The notes below the pieces were generated by a model. That model ran no database searches and was not told the origin of the DNA. It saw only the letters and a list, made by a program, of their open reading frames with translations. From positions 1,996,001 through 2,060,000 of the forward strand of contig NC_015677.1 of the NCBI RefSeq assembly GCF_000215705.1: a DNA stretch of 64,000 nt. Reading direction: 5' to 3'. Position 1 is the stretch's first letter. Each line of letters begins with the position of its first letter. This stretch comes from Ramlibacter tataouinensis TTB310 (GTDB lineage Bacteria > Pseudomonadota > Gammaproteobacteria > Burkholderiales > Burkholderiaceae_C). This document shows, in pieces, positions 9,952 through 22,027 of the stretch. A program made the translations under genes and the position numbers.

Positions 9952-10869
9952 ATGAACAAGATCGGATTCATCGTCACCGGCGTCCTGGTGGCGCTCGCGC
10001 TGCTCAGCTCCACGCTGTTCGTGGTCGACCAGCGCCAGTTCGGCGTGGTCTACGCGCTCGGGCAGATCAAGGACGTGATCACCGAGCCCGGGCTGCACTT
10101 CAAGCTGCCGCCCCCGTTCCAGAACGTGTCGTACATCGACAAGCGCCTGCTCTCGCTGGACAGCAACGACACCGAGCCCATGCTCACGGCGGAGAAGCAG
10201 CGCCTGGTGATCGACTGGTTCGTGCGCTGGCGCATCATCAACCCCTCGCAGTACATCCGCGCCGTGGGCCTGAACGAGGCCGCCGGCGCGGCCCAGCTCA
10301 GCCGCGAGGTGCGTGACGCCTTCCAGCAGGAGATCAGCAAGCGCACCGTGCGCGAGCTGCTCTCGACCCGGCGCGACCAGCTGATGAACGACGTGCGCCA
10401 GAGCGTGCAGCAGGAGGTCAAGGCGCGCAACTGGGGCATCGAGATCGTGGACGTGCGCATGACCCGCGCCGACTATTCCGAGTCCATCACCGAGTCCGTG
10501 TACCGCCGCATGCAGGCCGAGCGCCAGCGCGTGGCCAACGAGCTGCGCTCGACCGGCGCGGCCGAGGGCGAGAAGATCCGCGCCGACGCCGACCGCCAGC
10601 GCGAGGTGACGCTGGCCAATGCCTACCGCGACGCGCAGAAGGTGCGCGGCGAGGGCGACGCGCAGGCCGCGGCCGCCTACGCGGACGCTTTTGGCCGTGA
10701 TCCGCAGTTCGCCCAGTTCTACCGCAGCCTGGAGGCCTACAGGGCCAGCTTCAACAAGAAGGGCGACGTGATGGTGCTGGACCCGGACGGCACGGAGTTC
10801 TTCCGCACCTACCGCGGCGCCGGCTCGCTGGCGCCCGGCATCACGCCCTCGCAGCCGCCGCGCCGCTGA
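9952..10869 (+). CDS. hflC: FtsH protease regulator subunit HflC
   Basis: 305 aa SPFH/Band 7 protein with an N-terminal membrane span (about residues 5-24) and a Band 7 domain that includes TRADYSESITESVYRRMQAER, a near-invariant HflC stretch. It forms the HflKC complex with the upstream gene and modulates FtsH. Start at 9952 has GGAG 9 nt upstream; the frame is open further back into hflK but that is not conserved. Confidence 0.95.
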   Translation: MNKIGFIVTGVLVALALLSSTLFVVDQRQFGVVYALGQIKDVITEPGLHFKLPPPFQNVSYIDKRLLSLDSNDTEPMLTAEKQRLVIDWFVRWRIINPSQYIRAVGLNEAAGAAQLSREVRDAFQQEISKRTVRELLSTRRDQLMNDVRQSVQQEVKARNWGIEIVDVRMTRADYSESITESVYRRMQAERQRVANELRSTGAAEGEKIRADADRQREVTLANAYRDAQKVRGEGDAQAAAAYADAFGRDPQFAQFYRSLEAYRASFNKKGDVMVLDPDGTEFFRTYRGAGSLAPGITPSQPPRR

Positions 10870-10879
10870 GCCGCGCGCC

Positions 10880-11068
10880 GTGGACAGCGACGTCCTGTGG
10901 GCGGCCCTCGCCCTGGTGCTGGTGTTCGAGGGCCTGTTCCCCTTCATCTCGCCCGGCGGCTGGCGCCGCACCTTCCAGAAGCTGCTGGCGCTGCAGGACG
11001 GGCAGCTGCGCTTCTTCGGCCTGTGCAGCGTGATGCTGGGCCTGCTGCTGCTCTGGCTGACCTCGTGA
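10880..11068 (+). CDS. DUF2065 small membrane protein
   Basis: 62 aa with two predicted membrane helices (about 4-20 and 43-60) and a central WRRTFQKLL segment, matching the DUF2065 (YjeT-like) family that sits after hflC in many proteobacteria. The start is GTG at 10880, 11 nt after the hflC stop. Function unknown; the constant linkage to hflKC suggests an envelope role. Confidence 0.8.
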   Translation: MDSDVLWAALALVLVFEGLFPFISPGGWRRTFQKLLALQDGQLRFFGLCSVMLGLLLLWLTS

Positions 11069-11086
11069 GGGCGGCCGGTGGGCGGC

Positions 11087-11104
11087 CGGTAAAATACCGT
11101 TTTT
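11087..11104 (+). promoter_or_regulatory. TAAAAT box / short hairpin before hisZ
   Basis: CGGTA-AAA-TACCG followed by five T residues. It can be read two ways: a weak terminator for hflKC-DUF2065 (5-bp stem, 3-nt loop), or a promoter with -10 TAAAAT about 27 nt before the hisZ ATG. The stem is too short to be sure of termination and no clear -35 is present. Confidence 0.35.
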
Positions 11105-11121
11105 AACAGCGTCCCTTTTCC

Positions 11122-13633
<2,512 letters not shown>

Positions 13634-13663
13634 GGAACTGAAACCACAAGAGGAGCAGTTGAG

Positions 13664-14188
13664 ATGTTGACGGAAGACGGCAAGCACCTGTACGTGAGTT
13701 ACGACGAGTACCACAACCTCATCGAGAAGCTGGCGATCAAGGTGCACCAGTCGGGCTGGCAGTTCGACACCATCCTGTGCCTGGCGCGCGGCGGCATGCG
13801 GCCGGGGGACATCCTCTCGCGCATCTTCGACAAGCCGCTGGCCATCATGTCCACCAGCTCCTACCGCGCCGATGCGGGCACGGTGCAGGGCCACCTGGAC
13901 ATCGCGCGCTTCATCACCACCCCCAAGGGCGAGATCGCCGGTCGCGTGCTGCTGGTGGACGACCTGGCCGACTCCGGGCACACGCTGCACAAGGTGGTGG
14001 ACCTGCTCAGGACCAGCTACAAGCCCATCACCGAGCTGCGCAGCGCCGTGATCTGGACCAAGGGCATGTCCAGCTTCACGCCGGACTACTCGGTGGAGTT
14101 CCTGCCAACCAATCCCTGGATCCACCAGCCCTTCGAGGGCTACGACAGCATGGGGCCGGAGAAGCTGCTGGCCAAGTGGAAGATCTGA
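13664..14188 (+). CDS. Purine-type phosphoribosyltransferase
   Basis: 174 aa type I phosphoribosyltransferase. The PRPP-binding loop LLVDDLADSGHTL (about residues 95-107) and a ARGGMRPGDIL loop are present. By relation to Gpt/Hpt-like enzymes and its position after purA, a role in hypoxanthine, guanine or xanthine salvage is likely, but substrate cannot be read from sequence. A strong GAGGAG Shine-Dalgarno precedes the ATG. Convergent with the next gene, 24 nt away. Confidence 0.82.
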   Translation: MLTEDGKHLYVSYDEYHNLIEKLAIKVHQSGWQFDTILCLARGGMRPGDILSRIFDKPLAIMSTSSYRADAGTVQGHLDIARFITTPKGEIAGRVLLVDDLADSGHTLHKVVDLLRTSYKPITELRSAVIWTKGMSSFTPDYSVEFLPTNPWIHQPFEGYDSMGPEKLLAKWKI

Positions 14189-14212
14189 GTACCGCCCGCG
14201 GTTCCGCCCGAC

Positions 14213-14908
14213 TCAGCGGCAGGCGCGCCAGGGTCCGCGGTCCAGGTGCAGGTGGTCGCGGTGGGCGGCGTTGTAGTCGGGCCCCAGCACCGCGTCGAAG
14301 AACCTGCATGCCCCGGCGTGGGCCTCGCGCAGGAAGGCAGCTTCCGCGCCCTCGGCCGACCAGTCCCGCAGCACGCTGATGCGCCGGCCGTCGGCCAGCA
14401 CGAAGCCGGCCACGTCCAGGGCGTCGGCCGTCGCGTGCTGGCTGCGCCGCCCGGCCGTCGCGTGGTTCACGTTGCGGCAGGCGTAGCTGCCGAAGTGCTC
14501 CAGCCGCACCACGCGCGCCGGCAGCAAGGCGGCCGCCGGCTGCAGCACGTGCCGCTCCCACAGGGCCAGCGACACCGCCGCGGGGCATGAGAGCACGAAG
14601 GCCGGCCCGACATGCATTTGCGTGCGTTCGATGCGCACCGCGTTGGCCAGGCCGCAGCGCTCGCCGGTGACGCGGTCGGGCACGGGCGCCCAGCGCATCT
14701 GGGCCGTGCCCAGCACCTGGAGGCACAGGGCCGGCTCGCGGCCGAGCCTGCCCAGCTTGTGCCGCGTCAGCCAATGCGGCTCCTCCTCGATGCGCAGGGG
14801 CGCCCAGGGGTTCCAGCGGTCCGGCAGCTGCCACGAGCCCGTCCACAGCGCGTAGCCTGCCGCGGCCGGCAAGACCAGCAGCGCGGCGGCGAACAGCTTT
14901 GCGATCAT
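14213..14908 (-). CDS. Extensin-like C-terminal domain protein (M15-like fold)
   Basis: 231 aa. An N-terminal hydrophobic segment (about 3-22) looks like a signal anchor. The rest matches the bacterial extensin-like C-terminal domain: a paired-cysteine region, the SYACRNVNHATAGRRSQHATADALDVAGF block and the C-terminal HRDHLHLDRG, whose His/Asp residues resemble the zinc site of M15/LAS peptidases. A periplasmic cell-wall hydrolase role is possible but unproven for this family. The gene stands alone, convergent with the phosphoribosyltransferase and divergent from the PLP enzyme. Confidence 0.8.
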   Translation of the reverse strand: MIAKLFAAALLVLPAAAGYALWTGSWQLPDRWNPWAPLRIEEEPHWLTRHKLGRLGREPALCLQVLGTAQMRWAPVPDRVTGERCGLANAVRIERTQMHVGPAFVLSCPAAVSLALWERHVLQPAAALLPARVVRLEHFGSYACRNVNHATAGRRSQHATADALDVAGFVLADGRRISVLRDWSAEGAEAAFLREAHAGACRFFDAVLGPDYNAAHRDHLHLDRGPWRACR

Positions 14909-14933
14909 CCGGCGATTCTGCGAAGACTCTGGC

Positions 14934-14939
14934 TACCAT
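14934..14939 (+). promoter_or_regulatory. Possible -10 box close to the PLP-lyase start
   Basis: TACCAT ends 7 nt before the ATG at 14947 and would give a leaderless or nearly leaderless transcript. The call is weak because an in-frame ATG overlaps it at 14938. Confidence 0.25.
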
Positions 14940-14946
14940 GGGGCGC

Positions 14947-16152
14947 ATGAGCGACCCTGTTACCCACCTCCTTCACCACCCGTACCAGCCGCCCGCGGGC
15001 TTCGCCGCGCCGCAGCCGGGCGTGTTCAAGGCCTCCACCGTCATCTTCCCCAACGTCGCGGCCATGCGGGCGCGCGACTGGAAGCACAAGCACGGCTACA
15101 CCTACGGCCTGCACGGCACGCCCACCACCTTCCTGCTGGAAGAGCGCATCGCGGCGCTGGAGGGTGGGGCGCAGTGCGTGCTGGTGCCCAGCGGCCTGGC
15201 GGCCGTCGCCAACGTCGACCTGGCGCTGCTCAAGACGGGCGACGAGGTCCTGATCCCGGCCAACGCCTACGGCCCGTCCAAGGCGCTGGCCGAAGGCGAG
15301 CTGGCGAACTGGGGCATCACGCACCAGCTGTACGACCCCATGGACCCGGCCGACCTGGCGGCGCGCCTGGGCCCTCGCACGCGCCTGGTCTGGCTGGAAG
15401 CGCCCGGCTCGGTCACCATGGAGTTCCCCCCATTGGCGCAATTGGCCCATGCCTGCCGGCAGCGTGGCGTGACCACCGCGCTGGACAACACCTGGGGCGC
15501 CGGCCTGGCTTTCAACGGCTTCGATCTCGCGACGCCCGGCAGCGGCGCCGACATCGTGGTGCAGGCGCTGACCAAGTACCCCAGCGGCGGCGGCGACGTG
15601 CTGATGGGCAGCATCGTCACCCGTGACGAGGCGCTGCACCTGCAGCTCAAGCTGACCCACATGCGCCTGGGCTGGGGCGTGGGCGCCAACGACGCCGAGG
15701 CGGTGCTGCGTTCCCTGCCCAGCATCGCGCTGCGCTACCAGGCCCACGACCGTGCGGCTCGGGTGTTGGCGCGCTGGCTGCAGGCGCGGCCCGAGGTGGC
15801 ACGGGTGCTGCATCCGGCACTGGAGGGCTCGCCGGGCCATGAGCACTGGCGGGCGCTGTGCACGGACCCGGGGCAGGGCGGCGGGGGGCGGGCGGCCGGC
15901 CTGTTCTCCGTGGTCTTCCATGAGCGCTACCGCATGGCGCAGGTCGACGCCTTTTGCGACCGGCTGCGGCTGTTCAAGCTGGGCTACTCCTGGGGGGGAC
16001 CGGTCAGCCTGGTCGTGCCCTACGACATGCCCGGCATGCGACGGCACTGGCCGCACCGCGGCACGCTGGTGAGGTTCTCGGTCGGGCTGGAGGCGGCGGC
16101 CGACCTGCAGGCCGACCTGGCGCAGGCTCTGGACGCCCTGGCCAAGACATAA
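14947..16152 (+). CDS. metC: Cystathionine beta-lyase-type PLP enzyme
   Basis: 401 aa Cys/Met-metabolism PLP-dependent enzyme. It shows YGLHGTPTTFLLEERIAALEGG (substrate/cofactor region), LDNTWGAG with the cofactor Asp, and ALTKYPSGGGDVLMG with the Schiff-base Lys. Its best relatives by memory are beta-proteobacterial cystathionine beta-lyases, which make homocysteine from cystathionine; gamma-synthase or gamma-lyase activity cannot be excluded. ATG 14947 is preferred over 14938 and 14899, since the last would overlap the divergent extensin-like gene. Confidence 0.8.
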   Translation: MSDPVTHLLHHPYQPPAGFAAPQPGVFKASTVIFPNVAAMRARDWKHKHGYTYGLHGTPTTFLLEERIAALEGGAQCVLVPSGLAAVANVDLALLKTGDEVLIPANAYGPSKALAEGELANWGITHQLYDPMDPADLAARLGPRTRLVWLEAPGSVTMEFPPLAQLAHACRQRGVTTALDNTWGAGLAFNGFDLATPGSGADIVVQALTKYPSGGGDVLMGSIVTRDEALHLQLKLTHMRLGWGVGANDAEAVLRSLPSIALRYQAHDRAARVLARWLQARPEVARVLHPALEGSPGHEHWRALCTDPGQGGGGRAAGLFSVVFHERYRMAQVDAFCDRLRLFKLGYSWGGPVSLVVPYDMPGMRRHWPHRGTLVRFSVGLEAAADLQADLAQALDALAKT

Positions 16153-16153
16153 T
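16148..16153 (+). promoter_or_regulatory. Possible -10 box 7 nt before the GntR start
   Basis: CATAAT overlaps the end of the upstream gene and ends 7 nt before the ATG at 16161, as in a leaderless promoter. No Shine-Dalgarno is seen before this start. Confidence 0.35.
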
Positions 16154-16160
16154 ACCTCTC

Positions 16161-16886
16161 ATGAACGCCGAAACCCCCGCCAGCCTGCGCCGCGGCCGCT
16201 CCCTGACGGCCGACCTGGTCCAGGCCCTGGGCGACCGGGTGCGGGACGGCCGCTGGCCTGCGGGCGCGCGCCTGCCCAAGGAGGCGGACCTGATGTCCGA
16301 GTTCGGCGTCAGCCGCACCGTGGTGCGCGAGGCCATGTCCCGGCTGCAGGCCGCGGGCGTGGTCGACATCCGGCACGGCGTGGGCACCTTCGTCCTGGGC
16401 TACGGCGACCCGGGCAGCTTCCGCATCGCGCCCGAGCAGCTGGGCACGCTGCAGGACGTGATCGCGGTGCTGGAGCTGCGCATCGCGCTGGAGACCGAGA
16501 GCGCAGGGCTGGCGGCGCAGCGCCGCACCGTAGAGAACCTGGCGGCGATCCGCTCCGCGCTGGATGCGTTCACCGGCGCAGTGGACGCGGGACGCGACGC
16601 CGTTGGGCCGGACTTCCAGTTCCATCTGGAGATCGCCCGCGCCACGCAGAACCGGCACTTCGGCGACCTCATGGGCACCCTGGGCGGCATGATGATCCCG
16701 CGCGCCCGGCTGGAATCCAGCGAGCCCCTGACGCCCGAGCGCGCGCAGTACCTGCGGCGTGTCAATGCCGAGCACGAGAGCATCTACGACGCCATCGACC
16801 GGCAGGACGCGGAGGGCGCACGGGCCGCAATGCGCACGCACCTGGCCAACAGCCGCGAACGGCGCCGCCGCGCGGCGCTGGCCTGA
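16161..16886 (+). CDS. FadR-subfamily GntR regulator of the aldarate operon
   Basis: 241 aa. The N-terminal winged HTH (about 12-75) includes LPKEADLMSEFGVSRTVVREAMSRLQAAGVV, and the C-terminal all-helical FCD ligand domain (about 95-230) carries the Asp/His metal-type residues (for example FQFHLEIARATQNR and NAEHESIYDAI). It lies just before kdgD-bug-garD-gudD on the same strand, so control of glucarate/galactarate genes is the natural inference; E. coli uses a different regulator (CdaR). No clear operator dyad was found in the 69-nt gap to kdgD. Confidence 0.85.
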   Translation: MNAETPASLRRGRSLTADLVQALGDRVRDGRWPAGARLPKEADLMSEFGVSRTVVREAMSRLQAAGVVDIRHGVGTFVLGYGDPGSFRIAPEQLGTLQDVIAVLELRIALETESAGLAAQRRTVENLAAIRSALDAFTGAVDAGRDAVGPDFQFHLEIARATQNRHFGDLMGTLGGMMIPRARLESSEPLTPERAQYLRRVNAEHESIYDAIDRQDAEGARAAMRTHLANSRERRRRAALA

Positions 16887-16955
16887 GTCACAACAAAACA
16901 CAAACAGGGGTAGAGACCATGAGGTACGATGTCCTATCTCTTGGAAATTAAACGC

Positions 16956-17867
16956 ATGACCCCGAACGAACTCAAGCAAGCGCTGTCCAGCGGCTTGCTG
17001 TCCTTCCCGCTGACCGACTTCGACGCCCAGCTGCGCTTCCATGCCCGTGGCTACGCCGACCGGCTGGAGTGGCTGATGCCCTACGGCGCCACGGTCCTGT
17101 TCGCTGCCGGCGGCACCGGCGAATTCTTCTCGCTCGAGCCGCAGGAATACGGCGCGGTGATCAAGACCGCGGCCGACACCTGCCGCGGCCGGGTGCCCAT
17201 CATCGGCGGCGCCGGCGGCGGCACCACGCTGGCCATCAGGTACGCGCAGGAGGCCCAGCAGCAGGGCGCCCAGGGCGTGCTGCTGCTGCCCCACTACCTG
17301 ACCGAGGCCACGCAGGAAGGACTGGTCGCCCACGTCGAAGCCGTGTGCAAGAGCCTGAAGATCGGCGTGATCGTCTACAACCGCGGCGCCACCCGCCTGT
17401 CGGCCGACTCCCTGGCCCGCCTGGCCGAGCGCTGCACCAACCTGATCGGCTTCAAGGACGGGCTGGGCGACATCGAGCGCATCGTCTCCATCCGTCAGAA
17501 GCTGGGCGACCGCTTCGTCTACGTGGGCGGCATGCCCACGCACGAGGTCTATGCCCATGCCTACAAGGCACTGGGCGTGCCGGTGTATTCCTCCGCCGTC
17601 TTCAACTTCATCCCGCGCACGGCCATCGAGTTCTACAACGCCTACGCCAGCGGCGACACCGCGACCACCGGCCGCCTGCTGGACGAGTTCTTCCTGCCCT
17701 ACCTGGCCATCCGCAACAAGGGCGAGGGCTATGCCGTTTCCATCGTCAAGGCGGGAGCCACGGCGGTCGGCCGCAGCGCCGGGCCGGTGCGCCCGCCGCT
17801 GTCGGAGCTCAAGCCGTCGGAAGCCGAGGAGCTGGCCGCGCTGATCCGCAAGCTCGGCCCGCAGTAA
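16956..17867 (+). CDS. kdgD: 5-dehydro-4-deoxyglucarate dehydratase
   Basis: 303 aa DapA-superfamily TIM barrel that dehydrates and decarboxylates 5-keto-4-deoxy-D-glucarate to 2,5-dioxopentanoate. FPLTDFDAQ at the N-terminus, GGTGEFFSL, the catalytic Tyr in VIVYNRG and the Schiff-base Lys in [10 protein letters not shown] are in place. Start at 16956 ([10 protein letters not shown]) gives the usual 303 residues; an in-frame ATG at 16929 would add nine residues that do not look conserved. It acts on the product of both GarD and GudD. Confidence 0.93.
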   Translation: MTPNELKQALSSGLLSFPLTDFDAQLRFHARGYADRLEWLMPYGATVLFAAGGTGEFFSLEPQEYGAVIKTAADTCRGRVPIIGGAGGGTTLAIRYAQEAQQQGAQGVLLLPHYLTEATQEGLVAHVEAVCKSLKIGVIVYNRGATRLSADSLARLAERCTNLIGFKDGLGDIERIVSIRQKLGDRFVYVGGMPTHEVYAHAYKALGVPVYSSAVFNFIPRTAIEFYNAYASGDTATTGRLLDEFFLPYLAIRNKGEGYAVSIVKAGATAVGRSAGPVRPPLSELKPSEAEELAALIRKLGPQ

Positions 17868-17890
17868 GTCTGTTCATCCAAGGAGACACC

Positions 17891-18850
17891 ATGAAAAAAA
17901 ACCTGCTCGGCCTGGCGCTGGCCCTGGCCGCCACCGTGAACGCCCTGGCCGCCTACCCCGAGAAGCCGGTGACGGTGGTGGTGCCGTTCCCGCCGGGCGG
18001 CTCCACCGACAACATCGCGCGCGTGCTCTCGCAGAAGCTGCAGGAGTCGCTGGGCGGCTCGTTCATCATCGACAACAAGCCGGGCGCCACCGGCACCATA
18101 GGCGCCGCCTTCGTCAAGCGCGCGCCCGCGGACGGCTATACGCTGTTCGTGTCGTCCCTGGGCCCCTTTGTGATCGCCCCGCACCTGATCAAGGGCGTGC
18201 AGTACGACGCGCTGAAGGACTTCGACCCGATCACCGTGGCCGTGCAGGCGCCCAACGTGCTGGTCGTGCCCGCAGCCTCCGCCGACAAGAACCTAGCCGA
18301 CCTGCTGGCGCACCTCAAGCGCACGTCCGGCAAGGTGAGCTTCGCTTCCTCGGGCAACGGCTCCTCCGACCACCTCTCGGCCGAGCTGTTCTGGCAGCAG
18401 ACCGGCACCCAGGGCCTGCACATCCCGTACAAGGGCGGCGGCCCCGCCATCAACGACCTGCTGGGTGCCCAGGTGGACGCGGCCTTCGTCAACATCAACA
18501 GCATCATCCAGCACGTCAAGGCGGGCAAGGTGCGGGCCCTGGCCATCTCCTCCGAGAAGCGCTCCCCGCTGCTGCCGGAGGTGCCCACGCTGGCAGAGCA
18601 GGGCGTCAAGGGCGCGGAGGTCCAGTCCTGGCAGGCGGTCGCGGCCCCCAGGGGCCTGCCGGCCGACGTCAAGGCCAGGCTGCACGGCGCCATCGTCGCC
18701 GCGCTTGGCGACCCGGTCGTCAAGGACAAGCTGCTGGCGCAGGGTTTCGAGATCGTGGCCAACACGCCCGAGCAGTTCGCCCGCTTCCAGGCCGCCGAGT
18801 ACGCGCGCTGGAAGCAGCTGATCGAGGCTCGCAAGATCACCGCAGACTGA
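17891..18850 (+). CDS. Bug/TctC periplasmic solute-binding protein
   Basis: 319 aa. A short signal peptide (cleavage near ALAAYP, about residue 20) precedes the Bug fold with [23 protein letters not shown] and [20 protein letters not shown], family hallmarks. Such proteins are abundant in Burkholderiales and bind carboxylates. Position inside the aldarate operon suggests glucarate/galactarate binding; no TctA/TctB membrane genes are next to it, so the transporter partner is elsewhere or differs. Strong AGGAGA Shine-Dalgarno. Confidence 0.88.
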   Translation: MKKNLLGLALALAATVNALAAYPEKPVTVVVPFPPGGSTDNIARVLSQKLQESLGGSFIIDNKPGATGTIGAAFVKRAPADGYTLFVSSLGPFVIAPHLIKGVQYDALKDFDPITVAVQAPNVLVVPAASADKNLADLLAHLKRTSGKVSFASSGNGSSDHLSAELFWQQTGTQGLHIPYKGGGPAINDLLGAQVDAAFVNINSIIQHVKAGKVRALAISSEKRSPLLPEVPTLAEQGVKGAEVQSWQAVAAPRGLPADVKARLHGAIVAALGDPVVKDKLLAQGFEIVANTPEQFARFQAAEYARWKQLIEARKITAD

Positions 18851-18867
18851 AGGCGGGCAGCGCGGCC

Positions 18868-20427
18868 ATGAATGCCAGTCCCCGCTGGATCCGCATGCAC
18901 GAGGCGGACAACGTGGCCATCGTCGCCAATGACGGCGGCCTGGAGGCGGGCGCCTCCTTCCCCGGCGGCCTCACCCTGCGCGAGCGCGTTCCGCAGGGCC
19001 ACAAGGTGGCGCTGGTCGACCTGCCGGCCGGCGGCGAGGTGCGCCGCTACAACGTCGCGATCGGCCGCGCGCTGCGGGACATCCCGGCGGGCAGCTGGGT
19101 GCACGAGCGCCTGCTGGCCATGCCGGCGGCCGCCGACCTGGCGCAGCTGCCCGCTGCGCGCGCCCGTGCCGAACCGCCGCCGCCCCTGGAGGGCTACACC
19201 TTCCAGGGCTACCGCAATGCCGACGGCTCGGTGGGTACCCGCAACCTGCTGGCCATCACGCAGACGGTGCAGTGCGTGGCCGGCGTCGCGCGCATCGCGG
19301 CCGAGCGCATCCGCGCCGAGTTGCTGCCGCGCTACCCCAACGTGGACGGCGTGGTGGCGCTGGAGCACAGCTACGGCTGCGGCGTGGCGATCGATGCGCC
19401 CGAGGCGGCCATCCCGATCCGCACCTTGCGCAACATCAGCCTCAACCCGAACTTCGGCGGTGAGGTGCTGCTGGTGAGCCTGGGTTGCGAGAAGCTGCAG
19501 CCGGACCGGTTGCTGCCGCCGGGCGTGATCCCCCTCGTGGCCGACGCCGGACCGCAGCCGCTGGACATGGTCCGGCTCCAGGACGACAGGCACGTCGGCT
19601 TCCAGTCGATGGTCGACGCCGTGGTGCGCCAGGCCGTGCCGCACCTGGAGCGGCTGCAGGCGCGCCGGCGCGAGACCGTCCCGGCCGGCGAGCTGGTGGT
19701 GGGCGTGCAGTGCGGCGGCAGCGATGCCTTCTCCGGCGTCACCGCCAATCCGGCGGTGGGCTACTGCACCGACCTGCTGGTGCGTGCCGGCGCCACCGTG
19801 ATGTTCTCGGAAACCACCGAGGTGCGCGACGCCGTCGACCAGCTGACCTCGCGCGCCGCTTCGCCCGAGGTGGCCGAGGCGATCAAGCGCGAGATGGCCT
19901 GGTACGACGCCTACCTCGAGCGCGGCCGTGTCGACCGCAGCGCCAACACCACGCCCGGCAACAAGGCCGGCGGCCTGTCCAACATCGTCGAGAAGGCGAT
20001 GGGCTCCATCATCAAGTCCGGCAGCGCGCCGATCTCCGGCGTGCTGCCGCCCGGCGAGAAGCTGAAGCCGGGCCAGCGCGGCCTGTTCTACGCCGCCACG
20101 CCCGCCAGCGACTTCATCTGCGGCACGCTGCAATTGGCCGCCGGCATGAACCTGCACGTGTTCACCACCGGGCGCGGCACGCCCTACGGCCTGGCCGAGG
20201 TCCCCGTGATCAAGGTGGGCACGCGCACCGAGCTGGCCCGCCGCTGGCACGACCTGATCGACCTGAACGCCGGCCGCGTCGCCGACGGCGAGTGCAGCGC
20301 CCCGGAGATGGGCTGGGCTCTGTTCCGCCTGATGCTCGAGGTCGCCAGCGGCCGGCAGCGCACCTGGGCCGAGCGCTGGAAGCTGCACAACCAGCTGGTC
20401 CTGTTCAACCCCGCCCCCGTGACCTGA
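18868..20427 (+). CDS. garD: Galactarate dehydratase
   Basis: 519 aa UxaA/GarD family enzyme: N-terminal SAF-like domain (about 1-95), then the large dehydratase region with [25 protein letters not shown] and [20 protein letters not shown]. It removes water from galactarate (mucate) to form 5-keto-4-deoxyglucarate. Length agrees with GarD rather than altronate dehydratase. It starts 17 nt after the Bug gene and is followed by gudD after 5 nt. Confidence 0.92.
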   Translation: MNASPRWIRMHEADNVAIVANDGGLEAGASFPGGLTLRERVPQGHKVALVDLPAGGEVRRYNVAIGRALRDIPAGSWVHERLLAMPAAADLAQLPAARARAEPPPPLEGYTFQGYRNADGSVGTRNLLAITQTVQCVAGVARIAAERIRAELLPRYPNVDGVVALEHSYGCGVAIDAPEAAIPIRTLRNISLNPNFGGEVLLVSLGCEKLQPDRLLPPGVIPLVADAGPQPLDMVRLQDDRHVGFQSMVDAVVRQAVPHLERLQARRRETVPAGELVVGVQCGGSDAFSGVTANPAVGYCTDLLVRAGATVMFSETTEVRDAVDQLTSRAASPEVAEAIKREMAWYDAYLERGRVDRSANTTPGNKAGGLSNIVEKAMGSIIKSGSAPISGVLPPGEKLKPGQRGLFYAATPASDFICGTLQLAAGMNLHVFTTGRGTPYGLAEVPVIKVGTRTELARRWHDLIDLNAGRVADGECSAPEMGWALFRLMLEVASGRQRTWAERWKLHNQLVLFNPAPVT

Positions 20428-20432
20428 TCGCC

Positions 20433-21758
20433 ATGACCACTCCCATCGTCCGCACCCTGCGCGTGGTGCCCGTCGCCGGACGCGACGGCATGCTGCTCAA
20501 CCTGTCCGGCGCCCACGCGCCTTTCTTCACCCGCAACCTGGTGATCGCCACCGACAGCGCCGGCCGCACCGGCCTGGGCGAGGTGCCGGGCGGCGAGAAG
20601 ATCCGCCAGACGCTGGAGGATGCGCGCGCCCTGGTGGAGGGCCGTCCCGTCGGCGAGCTGCAGGCCATCCTCAGCGAGATGCGGCAACGCTTCGCCGAGC
20701 GCGACGCCGGCGGCCGCGGCCTGCAGACCTTCGACCTGCGCACCACCATCCATGCGGTGACGGCCGTTGAGTCGGCGCTGCTGGACCTGCAGGGCCAGCA
20801 CCTCGGGGTGCCGGTGGCCGCCTTGCTGGGCGAAGGCCAGCAGCGCGAGGCGGTGCAGATGCTGGGCTACCTGTTCTTCGTCGGCGACCGGCGCAAGACC
20901 GACCTGCCGTACGCCAGCGAGCCCGATGCGGCGGACGACTGGCTGCGCCTGCGGCACGAGCCTGCGCTGACGGCCGAGGCCGTGGTGAGGCTGGCCGAGG
21001 CGGCACACGAGCGCTATGGCTTCCAGGACTTCAAGCTCAAGGGCGGCGTGCTGCGCGGCGAGCAGGAGGTGGAGGCGGTCCGTGCGCTGCACGAACGCTT
21101 CCCGCAGGCGCGGGTGACGCTGGACCCGAACGGCGGCTGGCTGCTCAAGGACGCCGTTCGCCTGATGCGCGACATGCATGGCGTGCTGGCCTATGCCGAG
21201 GACCCGTGCGGCGCCGAGGAGGGATTCTCCGGGCGCGAGGTGATGGCCGAGTTCCGCCGCGCCACCGGCCTGCCCACGGCCACCAACATGGTGGCCACCG
21301 ACTGGCGGCAGCTGTCGCATGCGCTGTCGCTGCAGGCGGTGGACATCCCGCTGGCCGACCCGCATTTCTGGACCCTGGCCGGCTCGGTGCGGGTGGCGCA
21401 GACCTGCCGCGACTGGGGCCTGACCTGGGGCTCGCACTCCAACAACCACTTCGACGTGTCGCTCGCGATGTTCACCCACGTGGGCGCCGCCGCGCCCGGC
21501 AAGGTGACGGCCATCGACACCCACTGGATCTGGCAGGACGGCCAGCGCCTGACCCGGGAACCGCTGAGGATCGAGGACGGCTGCGTGCAGGTGCCGAAAA
21601 AGCCCGGCCTGGGCGTCGAGCTGGACATGGCCGAGGTGGAGAAGGCGCATGCCCTCTACCAGCAGCATGGCCTGGGCGCGCGCGACGACGCGATCGCGAT
21701 GCAGTACCTGGTGCCGGGCTGGACCTTCGACCCCAAACGCCCCTGCCTGGTGCGCTGA
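20433..21758 (+). CDS. gudD: Glucarate dehydratase
   Basis: 441 aa enolase-superfamily member of the mandelate racemase group. FKLKGG (Lys-x-Lys catalytic motif), the metal ligands in [14 protein letters not shown] and TNMVATDW, and the [12 protein letters not shown] segment with the catalytic His match D-glucarate dehydratase. It yields the same product as GarD, handled by KdgD encoded earlier in the operon. The start at 20433 is chosen by conservation ([14 protein letters not shown]). Confidence 0.94.
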   Translation: MTTPIVRTLRVVPVAGRDGMLLNLSGAHAPFFTRNLVIATDSAGRTGLGEVPGGEKIRQTLEDARALVEGRPVGELQAILSEMRQRFAERDAGGRGLQTFDLRTTIHAVTAVESALLDLQGQHLGVPVAALLGEGQQREAVQMLGYLFFVGDRRKTDLPYASEPDAADDWLRLRHEPALTAEAVVRLAEAAHERYGFQDFKLKGGVLRGEQEVEAVRALHERFPQARVTLDPNGGWLLKDAVRLMRDMHGVLAYAEDPCGAEEGFSGREVMAEFRRATGLPTATNMVATDWRQLSHALSLQAVDIPLADPHFWTLAGSVRVAQTCRDWGLTWGSHSNNHFDVSLAMFTHVGAAAPGKVTAIDTHWIWQDGQRLTREPLRIEDGCVQVPKKPGLGVELDMAEVEKAHALYQQHGLGARDDAIAMQYLVPGWTFDPKRPCLVR

Positions 21759-21841
21759 CCCTGCGGCCAACCGGGCCGCCGGTACCCATCGCAGGGCTGA
21801 TCGCTTACATTGCACCCTCAACCCAACCCGATGGAGCGCTG

Positions 21842-22024
21842 GTGGCCACACCCAATTACGGATACGAGAAGCGGCAGAAAGAGCTGGCCAAGAAGCGCAA
21901 GAAAGAGGAAAAGCTCAAGGCCAAGGCCGAACGCAAGACCGTCCCCGGCCAGGAAGCCGGGAACGGCTCCCCGGATGCGGGCGGGCCGGGCAGCACCCCG
22001 GTGCCGCCGGCCCGGCAGGGCTGA
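21842..22024 (+). CDS. Small Lys-rich conserved protein
   Basis: 60 aa from a GTG start. The N-terminal half (TPNYGYEKRQKELAKKRKK) is a highly charged helix; the C-terminal half is Gly/Pro-rich. I recall similar short proteins with YEKRQ-ELAKK cores in Burkholderiales, none characterised. A TACATT 30 nt upstream could be a -10 box. It may bind nucleic acid, from charge alone. Convergent with the next gene, 3 nt apart. Confidence 0.55.
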   Translation: MATPNYGYEKRQKELAKKRKKEEKLKAKAERKTVPGQEAGNGSPDAGGPGSTPVPPARQG

Positions 22025-22027
22025 AGC

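Noticed and set aside
16887..16955. Operator for the FadR-type regulator before kdgD
   Set aside because: I looked for an inverted repeat of the TNGTNNNACNA kind and found none convincing.
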